Assembly: GCF_904846035.1 (NCBI RefSeq)
Contig: NZ_CAJGYT010000001.1
Coordinates: forward strand, 2,046,001-2,110,000
Direction of reading: 5' to 3'
DNA length: 64,000 nucleotides
Source of the DNA: Psychrobacter aestuarii
Lineage (GTDB): Bacteria > Pseudomonadota > Gammaproteobacteria > Pseudomonadales > Moraxellaceae
Part shown: positions 1 to 9,076 of the stretch, piece after piece
How the letters are laid out: each line of letters starts with the position of its first letter
Numbering within the stretch: position 1 is the first letter of the stretch
Position numbers and translations under genes: made by a program
Notes under the pieces: model-generated
What the model was told of the DNA's origin: nothing
What the model saw: the letters and a program-made list of their open reading frames with translations, nothing else
Databases searched by the model: none

Positions 1-2
1 AA

Positions 3-290
3 AATGCCCTCGAGAGTTATTTGTTACACCTCGTTCCGCTTAATGAAGAGATTTGGTTTGGTGTAACGGAAACATTTAAAGAGCGTTCAAAAATCTGGTT
101 TTATGAAGGCAGGATTGAGGGAATAACAAAAATACTCAATGAAATCTGCTTCTTTGATGAATGTTACTTTGTTTCGAAAAAATATGATTGGCTCATACGT
201 TATGACCGCCATGACATATTGATGGTTACAGGCAAAAATATACCAGAAAAGTTAAAGGCTATAGAAGATGTAGCCAAGCATAAAGGATAA
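3..290 (+). CDS. DUF6756-like protein, 5' truncated by window edge
   Basis: The reading frame is open to the first base of the window, so the N-terminus is missing; a TTG at 21 is only an internal codon that could be mistaken for a start. The visible 95 or so residues are rich in aromatic and charged residues, with segments such as IWFGVTETF, FWFYEG-like KIWFYEGRIEG and VSKKYDWLIRYDRHDILM. These resemble the small uncharacterised DUF6756 family by memory of its pattern, which is not proof. No signal peptide or membrane segment is visible. It ends four bases before the next gene, so the two may be co-transcribed. Function unknown. Confidence 0.6.
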   Translation, partial: NALESYLLHLVPLNEEIWFGVTETFKERSKIWFYEGRIEGITKILNEICFFDECYFVSKKYDWLIRYDRHDILMVTGKNIPEKLKAIEDVAKHKG

Positions 291-294
291 AATA

Positions 295-516
295 ATGAGC
301 TTAAAACAAACCTTAAAAACCGCGCGGCAACTTGACGCGGCGGCAAAAGACGGGCAACTGTCCTTGCCGCCCATCAAGCCGCGCAACCCACTTGCCAATG
401 ACCCGCTGCTTAAAAAAGGCGGCGTACATGCCAAAGATGATGTGCGCCTGCAACACAAAAAGCAGCGCCACGCACAAAAGCGCAATTTGCGGCAGGTGGA
501 TTGGCTGTCAAAGTAA
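295..516 (+). CDS. Small basic hypothetical protein (73 aa)
   Basis: ATG at 295 lies four bases after the stop of the preceding gene, with a weak AAGGATAA-type ribosome site overlapping that stop. The product is cytosolic, with no membrane segment, and becomes strongly basic at the C-terminus (residues 50-73 are mostly K, R, Q and H). It starts with a short helix-like LKQTLKTARQLDAAAK segment and has a central proline-rich stretch. I do not recognise a family. Spacing and codon use suggest a real gene in an operon with its neighbour rather than a chance frame; the alternative frame 332-529 is a shadow. Confidence 0.55.
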   Translation: MSLKQTLKTARQLDAAAKDGQLSLPPIKPRNPLANDPLLKKGGVHAKDDVRLQHKKQRHAQKRNLRQVDWLSK

Positions 517-660
517 GGATAAGGTCTGACCATCTTTGCTGATTTTTGCAAAGTATCTACGCGCTAACAACGGAACGCATTATGACTCGCAATGAGCCAT
601 GGTGCGTTTTTATTACCAACATAATTTGAGCAAAATCTGTTTTCGCCGTTGTTCACTCGG

Positions 661-666
661 TATAAT
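661..666 (+). promoter_or_regulatory. Candidate -10 box for the DUF711 gene
   Basis: A perfect TATAAT lies 63 bases before the ATG of the DUF711 gene. The matching -35 region about 17 bases upstream (TGTTTT) is poor, so the call rests on the -10 and on position alone. Confidence 0.4.
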
Positions 667-728
667 CATACGTCCATAAGATGATGCGTTAGGTATTCAG
701 GGCGATTTTGAGCAATAAAGGAGAAGTT

Positions 729-2021
729 ATGAGTGATAATAAGGCGGTTAAAGCGTCAGTAGATTTTGAGATGATAGCGGCATTAAAAGACAAAACGCTG
801 TGCAACGTTCGGACGGTGACGACGTTCGTCCGCTTAACGTCCGATGAGTCGGCATGGCAAGCGGTGTTAGAGGCAGCCATTAGCCACTGTGAAAACATCG
901 CTGCTGGACTGAGCAATCAAGGATATAACGTACAGTCCATACGCATCGTGACCAATCCTTACGGCGAGTATTTAGATATCAGCAGTCTGTCCACGGCGGC
1001 GGCGGGACTGGCAACCATCACGGATATTTTAAACACACTGAATGAAGGCAAAAATAGTCTAAGAGTACGCTTTGCCATTGGTGAAGCCAAGACCGTACGG
1101 GAGATTGCCTTACTGCCCGAGCTGATTGCTGAATATGGCGACTTGTGCAACGCTTGCGTGAACGTGCCTGCCAACGAAATAGGGGTGCTTGATAACGAAC
1201 TAATTGAGCAATGCGCCGAGACAGTACAAGCCATCGCGGCACTCACCCCCAGAGGCGAGGGCAATTTTAACTTTACCGTCAACTTTAATTGCGATGAATT
1301 TATTCCTTATTTTCCAGCGAGCTATCACAGTGGGGAGGTAAAAAAAGGCTTTGTCGTTGGGCTAGAGACGCCTGATTTATTGGTCAATACGTTGCAACAC
1401 ATCCATGACAATGCGCTATTGGAGGGTCTCACGTACCAACAAAGTCGCCATCTTATCTTTAATGCGCTGCACGCTGCCTTGCAGTACCATATTGATATTA
1501 TTGATGGCTGTGTGCGTAAGTTGAATGCGGCATCCGACTGGCGCTATCTGGGCATCGATACGTCGCCCGCACCGTCAAAAGACTGTCATTCTATGGTCGA
1601 TGTTTATAAGTTACTGGGGGTGCCTTATTTTGGCGCTTCGGGGACGGTTGAGAGCTCGGCACTATTGACCAGAGTGTTTAAATCTATCGAGAATGTCGAC
1701 ATGGTTGGCTTTTCAGGGTTGATGCTGGCGGTCACTGAAGATAAAGGCTTGGCGCAAGCGACACTCGATAAAGAATTTGATATTCCGATGCTGCTGACCA
1801 ACAGTGCCATTTGTGGTATCGGTCTTGATACCGTGCCCATTCCAGGGGACACGTCAAAGGATAAGCTCTGTGCCTTGATGCGTGATACGGGCACGATGGC
1901 GTACCGATTAAACAAGCCACTGACCGTGCGCGTCTTTCCTGTTCCAGAACTGACGGCGGGCGAGGTAACGCAGTTTGAAAGCAGTGACTTGTGTAACTGT
2001 GCTGTGTTGGCAGTGCCTTAA
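729..2021 (+). CDS. DUF711 family protein
   Basis: The 430-residue product matches the DUF711 (PF05167) pattern: an N-terminal NVRTVTTFVRL segment, a central ACVNVPA segment, the YFPASYHSGEVKKGFVVGLE block, and the C-terminal YLGIDTSPAPS and SGLMLAVTEDKGLAQ blocks. DUF711 proteins are about 400-450 residues, so it looks complete. They are related in fold to anaerobic ribonucleotide reductase or glycyl radical enzymes but have no settled function. I chose ATG 729 over the upstream TTG at 708 because an AAAGGAG site ends six bases before it. It stands alone between a promoter-like TATAAT and a strong terminator shared with miaB. Confidence 0.85.
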   Translation: MSDNKAVKASVDFEMIAALKDKTLCNVRTVTTFVRLTSDESAWQAVLEAAISHCENIAAGLSNQGYNVQSIRIVTNPYGEYLDISSLSTAAAGLATITDILNTLNEGKNSLRVRFAIGEAKTVREIALLPELIAEYGDLCNACVNVPANEIGVLDNELIEQCAETVQAIAALTPRGEGNFNFTVNFNCDEFIPYFPASYHSGEVKKGFVVGLETPDLLVNTLQHIHDNALLEGLTYQQSRHLIFNALHAALQYHIDIIDGCVRKLNAASDWRYLGIDTSPAPSKDCHSMVDVYKLLGVPYFGASGTVESSALLTRVFKSIENVDMVGFSGLMLAVTEDKGLAQATLDKEFDIPMLLTNSAICGIGLDTVPIPGDTSKDKLCALMRDTGTMAYRLNKPLTVRVFPVPELTAGEVTQFESSDLCNCAVLAVP

Positions 2022-2060
2022 AAGCACAACTTTTTAGCCCATTTTTTAATCCTAATAAAA

Positions 2061-2088
2061 AAGCCGTTCCTCACAGAACGGCTTTTTT
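2061..2088. terminator. Bidirectional rho-independent terminator
   Basis: A perfect 9-bp stem (AAGCCGTTC at 2061-2069 with GAACGGCTT at 2076-2084) is flanked by A-run and T-run. It sits between the convergent DUF711 gene and miaB and can serve both. Confidence 0.9.
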
Positions 2089-2107
2089 GTTTAAGTAGTC
2101 AAACAGC

Positions 2108-3571
2108 TTATGCCAAAACTTCCAGCAGCTCGCCTTTGACCATGTGCGGGCTGACAAAGTCGGTGACTTTGACTTGGACGATTTTGCCCAGCAGCTCGTC
2201 ACGCTTATCGATATCGTAAGGGAACATCACGGTACGTGTGTTGTCCGCAGTGCCAATCAAGCAGTCAGGATGACGGTCGGCGATTTGCTCGACCAAGACG
2301 CGGGTGGTGGTGCCGACCATTTCGCGAGTTTTTTGCAAGGTCGAATCGACGATGACTTTTTGGAAGGTGGCAAGGCGCTCTTTTTTGGTGGCAAAGCTCA
2401 CATCATCAGGCAGCTCAGCGGCAGGCGTGCCGGGACGCTTGGAATAAATAAAGCTGTATGAGTGGTCAAAGTTCAAATCTTTTGCCAGCTGTAGCGTGTC
2501 GTTAAAGTCCTCATCCGTCTCGCCAGGGAAGCCGATAATAAAATCGCTCGATAGGTGAATGTCAGGACGTATCGCTTTTAACTTATTAATCTGATTGATA
2601 TACACATCAATGGTGTGGTTGCGCTTCATTGCTGCCAAGATGGTGTTGGAGCCACTTTGTACAGGCAAATGTAGATGCGATACCAGCTGCGGCAGCTTGG
2701 CATAGGCGTCAATGATGTCATCGGTAAACTCTAGCGGGTGGCTCGTGGTGTAGCGAATGCGCTCAACGCCGTCAATATGCGCCACATAATGCAATAGCTC
2801 AGCAAAGCGGCAAATGCTGCCGTCATCTTTTTCACCGCGATAGCCGTTCACATTTTGACCGAGTAGATTAATCTCGCGCACGCCTTGGGCGGCAAGGTTG
2901 TCAATCTCAGCAAGCACGTCATCAAGTGGACGCGACAGCTCTTCGCCGCGCGTATAGGGCACGACGCAAAACGAGCAATACTTTGAGCAGCCTTCCATGA
3001 TGGAGACGAATGCCTTGTAGCCTTCTACGCGTGGCTCAGGCAAAAAGTCAAACTTTTCAATACTTGGGAACGACACGTCCACCGTACCGATACGGTCTTT
3101 GGGCGCGATTTTGCGCTGTTCATGCGATTGGTCGTACAGCTCAGGTAAGCGGTGCAAGGTCTGTGGACCAAACACCATATCGACATATGGCGCGCGTTTT
3201 TGGATATTGTCGCCTTCTTGTGACGCCACGCAGCCGCCCACACCGATGACCAAATCAGGACGTTTTTCTTTCAATTTACGCCAACGACCCAGCTCAGAAA
3301 ATACTTTTTCTTGCGCTTTTTCGCGGATAGAGCAGGTATTCATCAACAGCACGTCGGCTTCATTGATGTCGTGCGTCACCTGCATGCCGTGCGAGTCGCC
3401 CAAGACATCGACCATCTTGTCCGAGTCGTAGACGTTCATCTGGCAGCCTTGGGTGGTGATAAACACTTTTTTAACAGGCGCGTCCGCACTTGGCGCGGCT
3501 TGGGTATGGTCAGCGCTCGATTGGGTGTCTGCGCTGTCATCAAGGCGGGGATTAAATACAGAAACACTCAT
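2108..3571 (-). CDS. miaB: tRNA-2-methylthio-N6-isopentenyladenosine synthase MiaB
   Basis: MiaB is a radical-SAM methylthiotransferase that adds the 2-methylthio group to i6A37 of tRNAs reading U-initial codons. Three N-terminal cysteines of the auxiliary iron-sulfur cluster are visible near residues 43, 80 and 114. The radical-SAM motif CSKYCSFC gives cysteines at about 195, 199 and 202. A C-terminal TRAM region follows, with SPHMVKGEL near the end. At 487 residues it is a little longer than the E. coli protein (474) because of a 33-residue Ala/Asp/Ser-rich N-terminal extension. The ATG at 3571 is the only start before the conserved [13 protein letters not shown] block. It is monocistronic and diverges from the transglycosylase gene. 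Confidence 0.96.
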   Translation of the reverse strand: MSVSVFNPRLDDSADTQSSADHTQAAPSADAPVKKVFITTQGCQMNVYDSDKMVDVLGDSHGMQVTHDINEADVLLMNTCSIREKAQEKVFSELGRWRKLKEKRPDLVIGVGGCVASQEGDNIQKRAPYVDMVFGPQTLHRLPELYDQSHEQRKIAPKDRIGTVDVSFPSIEKFDFLPEPRVEGYKAFVSIMEGCSKYCSFCVVPYTRGEELSRPLDDVLAEIDNLAAQGVREINLLGQNVNGYRGEKDDGSICRFAELLHYVAHIDGVERIRYTTSHPLEFTDDIIDAYAKLPQLVSHLHLPVQSGSNTILAAMKRNHTIDVYINQINKLKAIRPDIHLSSDFIIGFPGETDEDFNDTLQLAKDLNFDHSYSFIYSKRPGTPAAELPDDVSFATKKERLATFQKVIVDSTLQKTREMVGTTTRVLVEQIADRHPDCLIGTADNTRTVMFPYDIDKRDELLGKIVQVKVTDFVSPHMVKGELLEVLA

Positions 3572-4079
3572 AAGCGACTATCCATCATGACCAATAAAAA
3601 TCAAAAATAAGACCGCTGGTCGTGCGCCGCTTAGTAACACGTGGCGCGGGCAGGGTCAAAAGGAGGCGTATTTTAACATAATTTGCATGCAATGTGAAAA
3701 GTTGCCATCGCAGCCGCCCTAGAAAAGTTGCAAACTATTTGTAATACTATCAAGCGTTTATCACAGGAAGTGCTGTATATGGGACAAAGGCTGCGCCATG
3801 ACCGACGCTGTAAGCGTTAGACGGTCAATACTTCTGTGCTACTAACACGGCTGTGTTACAGATTGCTGTCTTATTTTTTAACAAAAGGTAAGTCGCATGG
3901 GCGCATGCTGCTGAGTGTAGTATGATGGACGCGTTAGGCTGTGCCAAAAAGTCGTCCTTTGTGGAAACGATATGGTGTCAAGAAGCCGATAAAAACGGCC
4001 CACGTGCCCCGTTGATAATGATGCTTGTGACCAAGCACCCCCAAACCATATAGAAAATCACACAATATAGAGAGTTATT
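3572..4079. other. Intergenic region between divergent miaB and slt
   Basis: This 508-bp divergent region holds no credible gene. It contains a nested inverted repeat (3762-3838), a small perfect hairpin (3843-3858) and a TATGAT (3921-3926) that could be a -10 for the + strand but has no good -35. The promoters of both flanking genes should lie here. Confidence 0.6.
3762..3858. repeat. Nested inverted repeat and adjoining hairpin
   Basis: The outer arms are CACAGGAAGT (3762-3771) and ACTTCTGTG (3830-3838), pairing with one bulge. Inside, GACCG-ACGCT (3800-3809) pairs with AGCGT (3813-3817) and CGGTC (3822-3826) around a GTA loop and a 4-nt bulge. Directly after is TAACAC-GGCT-GTGTTA (3843-3858). 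It could be a structured leader RNA, an operator or a small mobile repeat; the sequence alone does not decide. Confidence 0.5.
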
Positions 4080-6209
4080 ATGGCAAAGCCGACCAACGCC
4101 GCCCAGTCGTCTCCTTCTCACCCGCATGCTGCGCCCTATCAGAGGCGAGGCAAGATGGGCATGCTGTCGTCTGTATCCTATGCACCGCGTACGCTTGGGG
4201 TCAAGCTGTTTGGCGCGGCGGCCACCTTGGGCGCGCTGGGTCTGATGCAAGTGGCGTGCGCTGAGCCTGCCAGCTATAGCGGCTACAATCCGAGCTATCA
4301 GACGGACAGCAGCATCAACTATTTTACAGATGCACTACGCGCGTCAGGGCAGGGCGATATCGGCTCGCTGTACAACTACGAGCAGCTGATGAGTGGCGGA
4401 TTGTTTGCCATGTATCCGACCTATTGGCGCTTGAATGACCGCTTGGTTGAGCAGAGTCCTGCGACCATCAGCCAGTTTGTACGTCAATATAAAGGCTCGG
4501 TGATGGCAGAAAAGCTGGTCGCTGACTATGCCGAGGACAAGGCATCTGCGGGCGACTATGGTGCAGTGCGTCAAGTGGCAAACCTTATCACCAATGCCGA
4601 CAGTAGCGAGCGCTGCGCCGTGGCTTTAGGGTTCAACCATGGCGGCGACACCATGCGCGCTTTGTCTGAAAAGTCAGGGGTATGGCTGACCACGCAAAAG
4701 CAGCCCGCGCTGTGTGATCAGCTGGCGATGGAAATGAATGACAATCCTTTGATCAGTAATAAAGACCGCGAGTCACGCCTCAAGCGTATGCTACGTGTGG
4801 GTAAGACGGGCGACATCATGGCATTATCGGCACGTCTAGGTACGCCCATCAGCTACGATATGCTGAGCAATATCCAGCGCTCGCCTGCGCGCTTTATCAA
4901 CGAGATGCAAAGTCAGCCATATAGCCAGCTCAATCAGTATCTGTATCTTTACGCACTTGGGCGCATCACTGATGACTCTTACCGTCAGGCAGGCATTCAA
5001 CTGGCATCAGACATCAGCGCGGACAATCAGCGCCGCCAGCATCTGCTCTCTGACGAGACGCGCCGCTATGGCTATCGTATGCTGGGCGTCAAGCGCATGA
5101 ACTTTAATACCGACGACGGTTTTGATGCGCAAGCGGTCGATTGGTTCCGCCAAAGTTTGGATGATGATTTTAACTTTGAAGAAGCCGAAGATTACGCCAT
5201 GGCTGCCATTCGTTTTGGTCGCTGGGATGATGTGATTGAAGCCATCTCTCAGATGGACAGCGAAACGCAAAAAGAGAACCAATGGCAATATTGGCTGGCA
5301 CGTGCGTACGCGCAGTCTTCGGACAGCAAAAAGCGCAGTACCGCCACACGTATGTACCAGCATCTGGCAAAGAGCAATGACTATTATGGCTTGCTCGCCA
5401 AAGACAAAGTCGGGCAGCGCTTTAGTGCCAGCAGTGGTACTGCCTTGCCAAACGTCAGTAGCCAAGACACCAACCGCGCCTTACAAGACCCGCATTTTGC
5501 GCGTGCTTTTGCCTTATATAACGCCGATGCCAGCCGCGCCTATGCCAACCGCGAATGGAACTGGGCGGTCAAAACAGCGCGCGACAACCATGATGACCAG
5601 CTGCTCATTGCCGCCGCCCGTCAAGCCCATGATATTGGCTGGCTCGACCGCGCCATTTATGCCATCGACAATACCGAGCGCGTGGACAGCTATGCGCTGT
5701 CGCATCCGATGCCGCACCAGTCGAGTGTCGTGCGCTACAGCGAATCGGTGGGCATCGACCCCGCGTGGGCATACGGCATCATGCGTCAAGAGAGCCGCTT
5801 TGTCACCTCCGCGCGCTCCAATGTCGGCGCAAGTGGCTTGATGCAGATTATGCCAGGCACTGCCAAATACATTGCCCGTAATCTAGGCGAGTCTTATAGC
5901 GCCAGCCGCGCCAATAGTGGCGATACCAACATCCGCTACGGCACATGGTATATGAGTGACATTTTGGGCAAGCTCAACTATCAGCCTGTCCTTGCGACCG
6001 CAGGCTATAACGCAGGACCAAACAAAGCCAAACGCTGGCAGCCAGATTATGGCTCGCTTGCCGCTGACCAGTATGTCGAGACCATTGCCTATCCTGAGAC
6101 GCGCAACTATGTGAAGCACGTCATGGAAAATGCCACAATCTACAGTCACTTGCTTGGACGCAATTTGCCTATCAGCCAGCGTATGGGGGTCATACCCGCT
6201 GGTTATTGA
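4080..6209 (+). CDS. Soluble lytic murein transglycosylase (Slt family)
   Basis: This periplasmic enzyme cleaves the MurNAc-GlcNAc bond and forms 1,6-anhydro-muropeptides, the substrates later handled by AmpD. A basic N-terminus and the hydrophobic LFGAAATLGALGLMQVACA suggest a Sec signal peptide near residues 40-60. A long alpha-helical superhelix region (about 70-520) is followed by the SLT domain: GIMRQESRF with catalytic Glu near residue 571, GASGLMQIMPGTA, and ATAGYNAGP. At 709 residues it is slightly longer than E. coli Slt70. The ATG at 4080 follows GAGAG; a start at residue 26 or 28 would give a more usual signal peptide. It appears monocistronic. Confidence 0.92.
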   Translation: MAKPTNAAQSSPSHPHAAPYQRRGKMGMLSSVSYAPRTLGVKLFGAAATLGALGLMQVACAEPASYSGYNPSYQTDSSINYFTDALRASGQGDIGSLYNYEQLMSGGLFAMYPTYWRLNDRLVEQSPATISQFVRQYKGSVMAEKLVADYAEDKASAGDYGAVRQVANLITNADSSERCAVALGFNHGGDTMRALSEKSGVWLTTQKQPALCDQLAMEMNDNPLISNKDRESRLKRMLRVGKTGDIMALSARLGTPISYDMLSNIQRSPARFINEMQSQPYSQLNQYLYLYALGRITDDSYRQAGIQLASDISADNQRRQHLLSDETRRYGYRMLGVKRMNFNTDDGFDAQAVDWFRQSLDDDFNFEEAEDYAMAAIRFGRWDDVIEAISQMDSETQKENQWQYWLARAYAQSSDSKKRSTATRMYQHLAKSNDYYGLLAKDKVGQRFSASSGTALPNVSSQDTNRALQDPHFARAFALYNADASRAYANREWNWAVKTARDNHDDQLLIAAARQAHDIGWLDRAIYAIDNTERVDSYALSHPMPHQSSVVRYSESVGIDPAWAYGIMRQESRFVTSARSNVGASGLMQIMPGTAKYIARNLGESYSASRANSGDTNIRYGTWYMSDILGKLNYQPVLATAGYNAGPNKAKRWQPDYGSLAADQYVETIAYPETRNYVKHVMENATIYSHLLGRNLPISQRMGVIPAGY

Positions 6210-6408
6210 TAGCGCTTATGCTATAAGTTTGTTGGGCGGCAGCGAAAGGGCAGTCCCTATAGCCCACGTGCCGTCCGAAAGCAGAAGAACAAAAGTTACG
6301 TTCCTGCTATAGATAAAGCCACGTGATTTGCTACCATTATCTTAGTTTGCGTCCACAGATGTGGTTAAGATGAAAAGCTTGGTGTACTGTGGCCAGTTTT
6401 TTATGGTG

Positions 6409-6434
6409 TACCTAAGGCAGCATTGCCTTGGGTA
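6409..6434. repeat. Tight stem-loop downstream of slt
   Basis: An 11-bp stem (TACCTAAGGCA with TGCCTTGGGTA, one G-U pair) closes a 4-nt loop. It is not followed by a T-run, so it is not a standard terminator. It might stabilise the slt mRNA 3' end or stop transcription with Rho. Confidence 0.4.
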
Positions 6435-6499
6435 TAGGGCATATTGCCGCTGACCCTTGATAGTCGCCTGTTTGATAATTGCTAGATGTCTTATTGATT

Positions 6500-7243
6500 A
6501 TGATGAAAACTCCCATGCCACCGCCAGATACCATGGCATCCAAGCCAGCAACGTCTGTGACGCCGCCAGTACTGCTGTCAAAAATACTACCTGCACGTAT
6601 TCTAAGCCCGATCCCTTTATGGTCCTCGACCGCCTGCGCCGCCCCCCTCCTTTTTGCATTACTGCCCTTGTCCGCACCTGCACACGCAGCGCCGAGCAGT
6701 CCTAGCGTCTTGATGATTGAAATGACGCCAGCGCTGTGCAGTATGCAAAGCTCTCGCTCGCGTATGCGTCAATGTTTAGAAGGCTACTCATTGACCGTCT
6801 CAGGGCTGGATTTGGGCTACGGCAGCAGCTGTAACAACCGCAGTGAGCCGCGCCTGACGCCGCTACAGCTCAAAGTCGTCAACCGTATCATGCCTGACAA
6901 TACCGTACGTACCCAAGCATGGCAGCGCTACGGCGCATGTAGCCCCTATAGCAGCAGCAGTTATTTTCGCCAAATCGTCAATATGGCAAGCGAGCTTGAG
7001 CTGCCGCGCGAGCTGAACACAGGCAACAGCTATACTGTCACCAAGACCAGCTTTGTCAATCAGATGCTGCGCCTCAATCCTGGTATGCGTGCGAGCAGTT
7101 TGGACCTCATCTGTAAAGACGGCAACCGTCGCCAATCTATCTTGACCCAAGTGCGCGTCTGCTATGAAGGCGGCGGTTTTGGTCAATGTCGCACCGTGGT
7201 CGATAACTGCGGCAACAACTTTATCATCTCAGGCGGCAAGTAA
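6500..7243 (+). CDS. RNase T2-like secreted protein, catalytic residues missing
   Basis: After a long N-terminus with a signal-peptide-like core (APLLFALLPLSAPAHA) comes a Cys-containing domain laid out like RNase T2. The first active-site motif, normally x-H-G-L-W-P, reads VSGLDL (about residues 100-105), so the His is Ser. The second, normally H-E-W-x-K-H-G-x-C, reads QAWQRYGAC (about 139-147): Trp, Arg, Gly and Cys remain, but Glu is Ala and the catalytic His is Tyr. The later LNTGNSYTVTK and LICKDG blocks also fit T2 enzymes. I infer a periplasmic binding or inhibitor-like pseudoenzyme. The start is uncertain: ATG at 6500, 6503 or 6533, or TTG at 6479, none with a clear ribosome site. Confidence 0.6.
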   Translation: MMKTPMPPPDTMASKPATSVTPPVLLSKILPARILSPIPLWSSTACAAPLLFALLPLSAPAHAAPSSPSVLMIEMTPALCSMQSSRSRMRQCLEGYSLTVSGLDLGYGSSCNNRSEPRLTPLQLKVVNRIMPDNTVRTQAWQRYGACSPYSSSSYFRQIVNMASELELPRELNTGNSYTVTKTSFVNQMLRLNPGMRASSLDLICKDGNRRQSILTQVRVCYEGGGFGQCRTVVDNCGNNFIISGGK

Positions 7244-7425
7244 TCGCCTTGCTTGCTGTCGCTGACATGACGCACAAACGGCGCGTCCACCCCTGTATAT
7301 AGGGTATAAAATGTAACAATATTGCCCGCATTGCCCGCGCGCGATATTTGATTGTCCCTAGACGGCTTGTGAAATGAAGTGCTACACTAACCCTCGGTTT
7401 GTGCCTGCACAAACAAGACAACCAC

Positions 7426-7475
7426 ACCACAAATGATAAGCTTGTATAAGACCACAAATGATAAGCTTGTATAAG
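7426..7475. repeat. Perfect 25-bp tandem direct repeat upstream of mdh
   Basis: Positions 7426-7450 and 7451-7475 are identical and begin ACCACAAATGATAAGC. Each unit contains an AAGCTT palindrome. The array ends 43 bases before the mdh start codon, in its promoter or leader. Confidence 0.9.
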
Positions 7476-7518
7476 TCAATAACTTGTATTATCTAATAAC
7501 AAAACGAGGGAGTATTGT

Positions 7519-8502
7519 ATGAAACAGCCTTTACGTGTTGCCGTGACAGGAGCCGCTGGTAATATCAGCTATGCCATGTTATTTCGTATCGCATCAGGTG
7601 AGATGCTAGGCAAAGACCAGCCCGTTATCCTACAGCTGTTAGAAATCACGCCAGCACTTGACGCCCTAAAAGGGGTGGTCATGGAACTCGAAGACTGTGC
7701 ATTCCCATTACTGGCAGGTGTGGTACAAACTGACGACGCAAGCGTTGCTTTTAAAGACGCAGACTACGCGCTATTGGTAGGCGCACGTCCTCGTGGTCCT
7801 GGCATGGAGCGTAAAGATTTGCTTGAAGCCAATGCTGCGATTTTCTCAGCACAAGGCAAAGCATTAAATGACGTGGCAAGCCGTGACGTTAAAGTATTGG
7901 TCGTGGGCAACCCTGCCAACACCAACGCGCTCATCGCGCAGCGTAATGCACCTGATCTAGACCCACGCAACTTTACTGCCATGACGCGCCTTGACCACAA
8001 CCGTGCGATTGCCCAGCTTGCTGAGCAAACAGACAGCACTGTCAATGACGTCAAGCACATGACCATCTGGGGCAACCACTCATCAACCCAGTATCCAGAC
8101 CTAACCGCTTGCACCGTCAACGGTAAACCTGCGCTTGATTTGATTGAGCGCGACTGGTACGAAAACACCTACATTCCAAGCGTACAGCAACGCGGCGCGG
8201 CAATCATCAAAGCACGTGGCGCGTCATCTGCCGCTTCTGCTGCCAATGCTGCCATTGCCCACATGCGTACATGGGCGCTCGGCACTGATGAGAACGATTG
8301 GGTCTCTATGGGCGTGTACTCAAATGGTGAATACGGCATCGCTGAAGGTTTGATTTACTCATTCCCATGCACGTGCAGCAATGGCGATTGGCAAATCGTT
8401 GATGGCGTAGACGTGTCATCAGACTTCTCAAAAGAGAAAATGGCTGCCACTGAGCAAGAGCTGACAGAAGAACGTGACGCAGTAGCGCACTTGCTGCCAT
8501 AA
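7519..8502 (+). CDS. mdh: Malate dehydrogenase (NAD)
   Basis: Mdh oxidises malate to oxaloacetate with NAD in the TCA cycle, in the cytosol. The Rossmann motif [11 protein letters not shown] is at residues 11-21. Also visible are the substrate-binding arginines in the mobile loop ([13 protein letters not shown]), NPANTNA, the catalytic pair Asp in MTRLDHNRA and His in [13 protein letters not shown], and [16 protein letters not shown]. This is the roughly 327-residue type found in many bacteria and close to eukaryotic cytosolic MDH, distinct from E. coli Mdh (312 residues). The start is supported by GAGGGAG nine bases upstream. It is monocistronic with a strong terminator. The upstream region carries a 25-bp tandem repeat. 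Confidence 0.97.
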   Translation: MKQPLRVAVTGAAGNISYAMLFRIASGEMLGKDQPVILQLLEITPALDALKGVVMELEDCAFPLLAGVVQTDDASVAFKDADYALLVGARPRGPGMERKDLLEANAAIFSAQGKALNDVASRDVKVLVVGNPANTNALIAQRNAPDLDPRNFTAMTRLDHNRAIAQLAEQTDSTVNDVKHMTIWGNHSSTQYPDLTACTVNGKPALDLIERDWYENTYIPSVQQRGAAIIKARGASSAASAANAAIAHMRTWALGTDENDWVSMGVYSNGEYGIAEGLIYSFPCTCSNGDWQIVDGVDVSSDFSKEKMAATEQELTEERDAVAHLLP

Positions 8503-8521
8503 GCGTTTTTGCTCGATTGAC

Positions 8522-8551
8522 AAAAAGCCCTTTTTATAAAGGGCTTTTTTT
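8522..8551 (+). terminator. Rho-independent terminator of mdh
   Basis: A 12-bp perfect stem (8522-8533 with 8538-8549), TTAT loop, GC core GCCC/GGGC and a run of seven T. It begins about 20 bases after the mdh stop. Confidence 0.92.
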
Positions 8552-8746
8552 GTATTAATAACTTGTGACGGGCACGCCACTTCACACAATCACTAACAAC
8601 CGATAACGGTTCTTTGGTAAAAACTTGCTACACTGGCAAACAGTTTATAGTCATAATTAAAATCACTATCTATTAAATAAAAATTGAGCGCAGGTATGTG
8701 CTCATCATAAAGACAACGATGACAACAAGTGACCAAGGAGTGTACG

Positions 8747-8986
8747 ATGTTAGGTGAACCAGAATACAGCATGAATGATTTGTTTGCCCAGTTGGGACTG
8801 GACAGCTCGGATGACGCGATTGAAAGCTTTATCGCTAACAACCAATTAGCAAAAGAGGAAAAGCTCGTTGACGCCCATATTTGGAGCGACAAACAGCGTA
8901 TGTTTCTACAAGAAGAGTGGCGCCAAGATGCGGTATGGGCACAGACGATTGATGAATTAAACGTCCGTATGCACCCCGACGCGTAA
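8747..8986 (+). CDS. DUF2789 family small protein
   Basis: The 79-residue acidic product matches DUF2789: the MNDLFAQLGLDSSDDAIESFIANN start, the LVDAHIWSDKQRMFLQEE middle and the DAVWAQTIDELNVRMHPD end. Proteins of this family are 70-80 residues, cytosolic and uncharacterised, and are common in gamma- and betaproteobacteria. AAGGAG at 8735-8740 sits six bases before ATG 8747, which is why I prefer it to the GTG at 8729. It is monocistronic and convergent with ribF across a shared terminator. Confidence 0.88.
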   Translation: MLGEPEYSMNDLFAQLGLDSSDDAIESFIANNQLAKEEKLVDAHIWSDKQRMFLQEEWRQDAVWAQTIDELNVRMHPDA

Positions 8987-9014
8987 GGCGCGATTAACCG
9001 TATTGCGGTTAGTA

Positions 9015-9057
9015 AAAAAATCCACCAGCAATATTTGGTATTGATGGTGGATTTTTT
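9015..9057. terminator. Bidirectional terminator between the DUF2789 gene and ribF
   Basis: AAAAAATCCACCA (9015-9027) pairs with TGGTGGATTTTTT (9045-9057) around a partly paired 17-nt loop. T-runs on both strands suit the two convergent genes. Confidence 0.88.
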
Positions 9058-9076
9058 ATGCCTGCAATAAAATCGC

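Noticed and set aside
252..551. 99-codon minus-strand frame over the small basic gene
   Set aside because: Shadow of the + strand gene at 295-516, with a Cys/Arg-rich composition typical of antisense frames.
5236..5841. 201-codon + strand frame inside slt
   Set aside because: Out-of-frame shadow of the transglycosylase with a low-complexity composition.
7383..7388. TACACT as an mdh -10 box
   Set aside because: No -35 at workable spacing; TTGTGA lies only 10 bases upstream.
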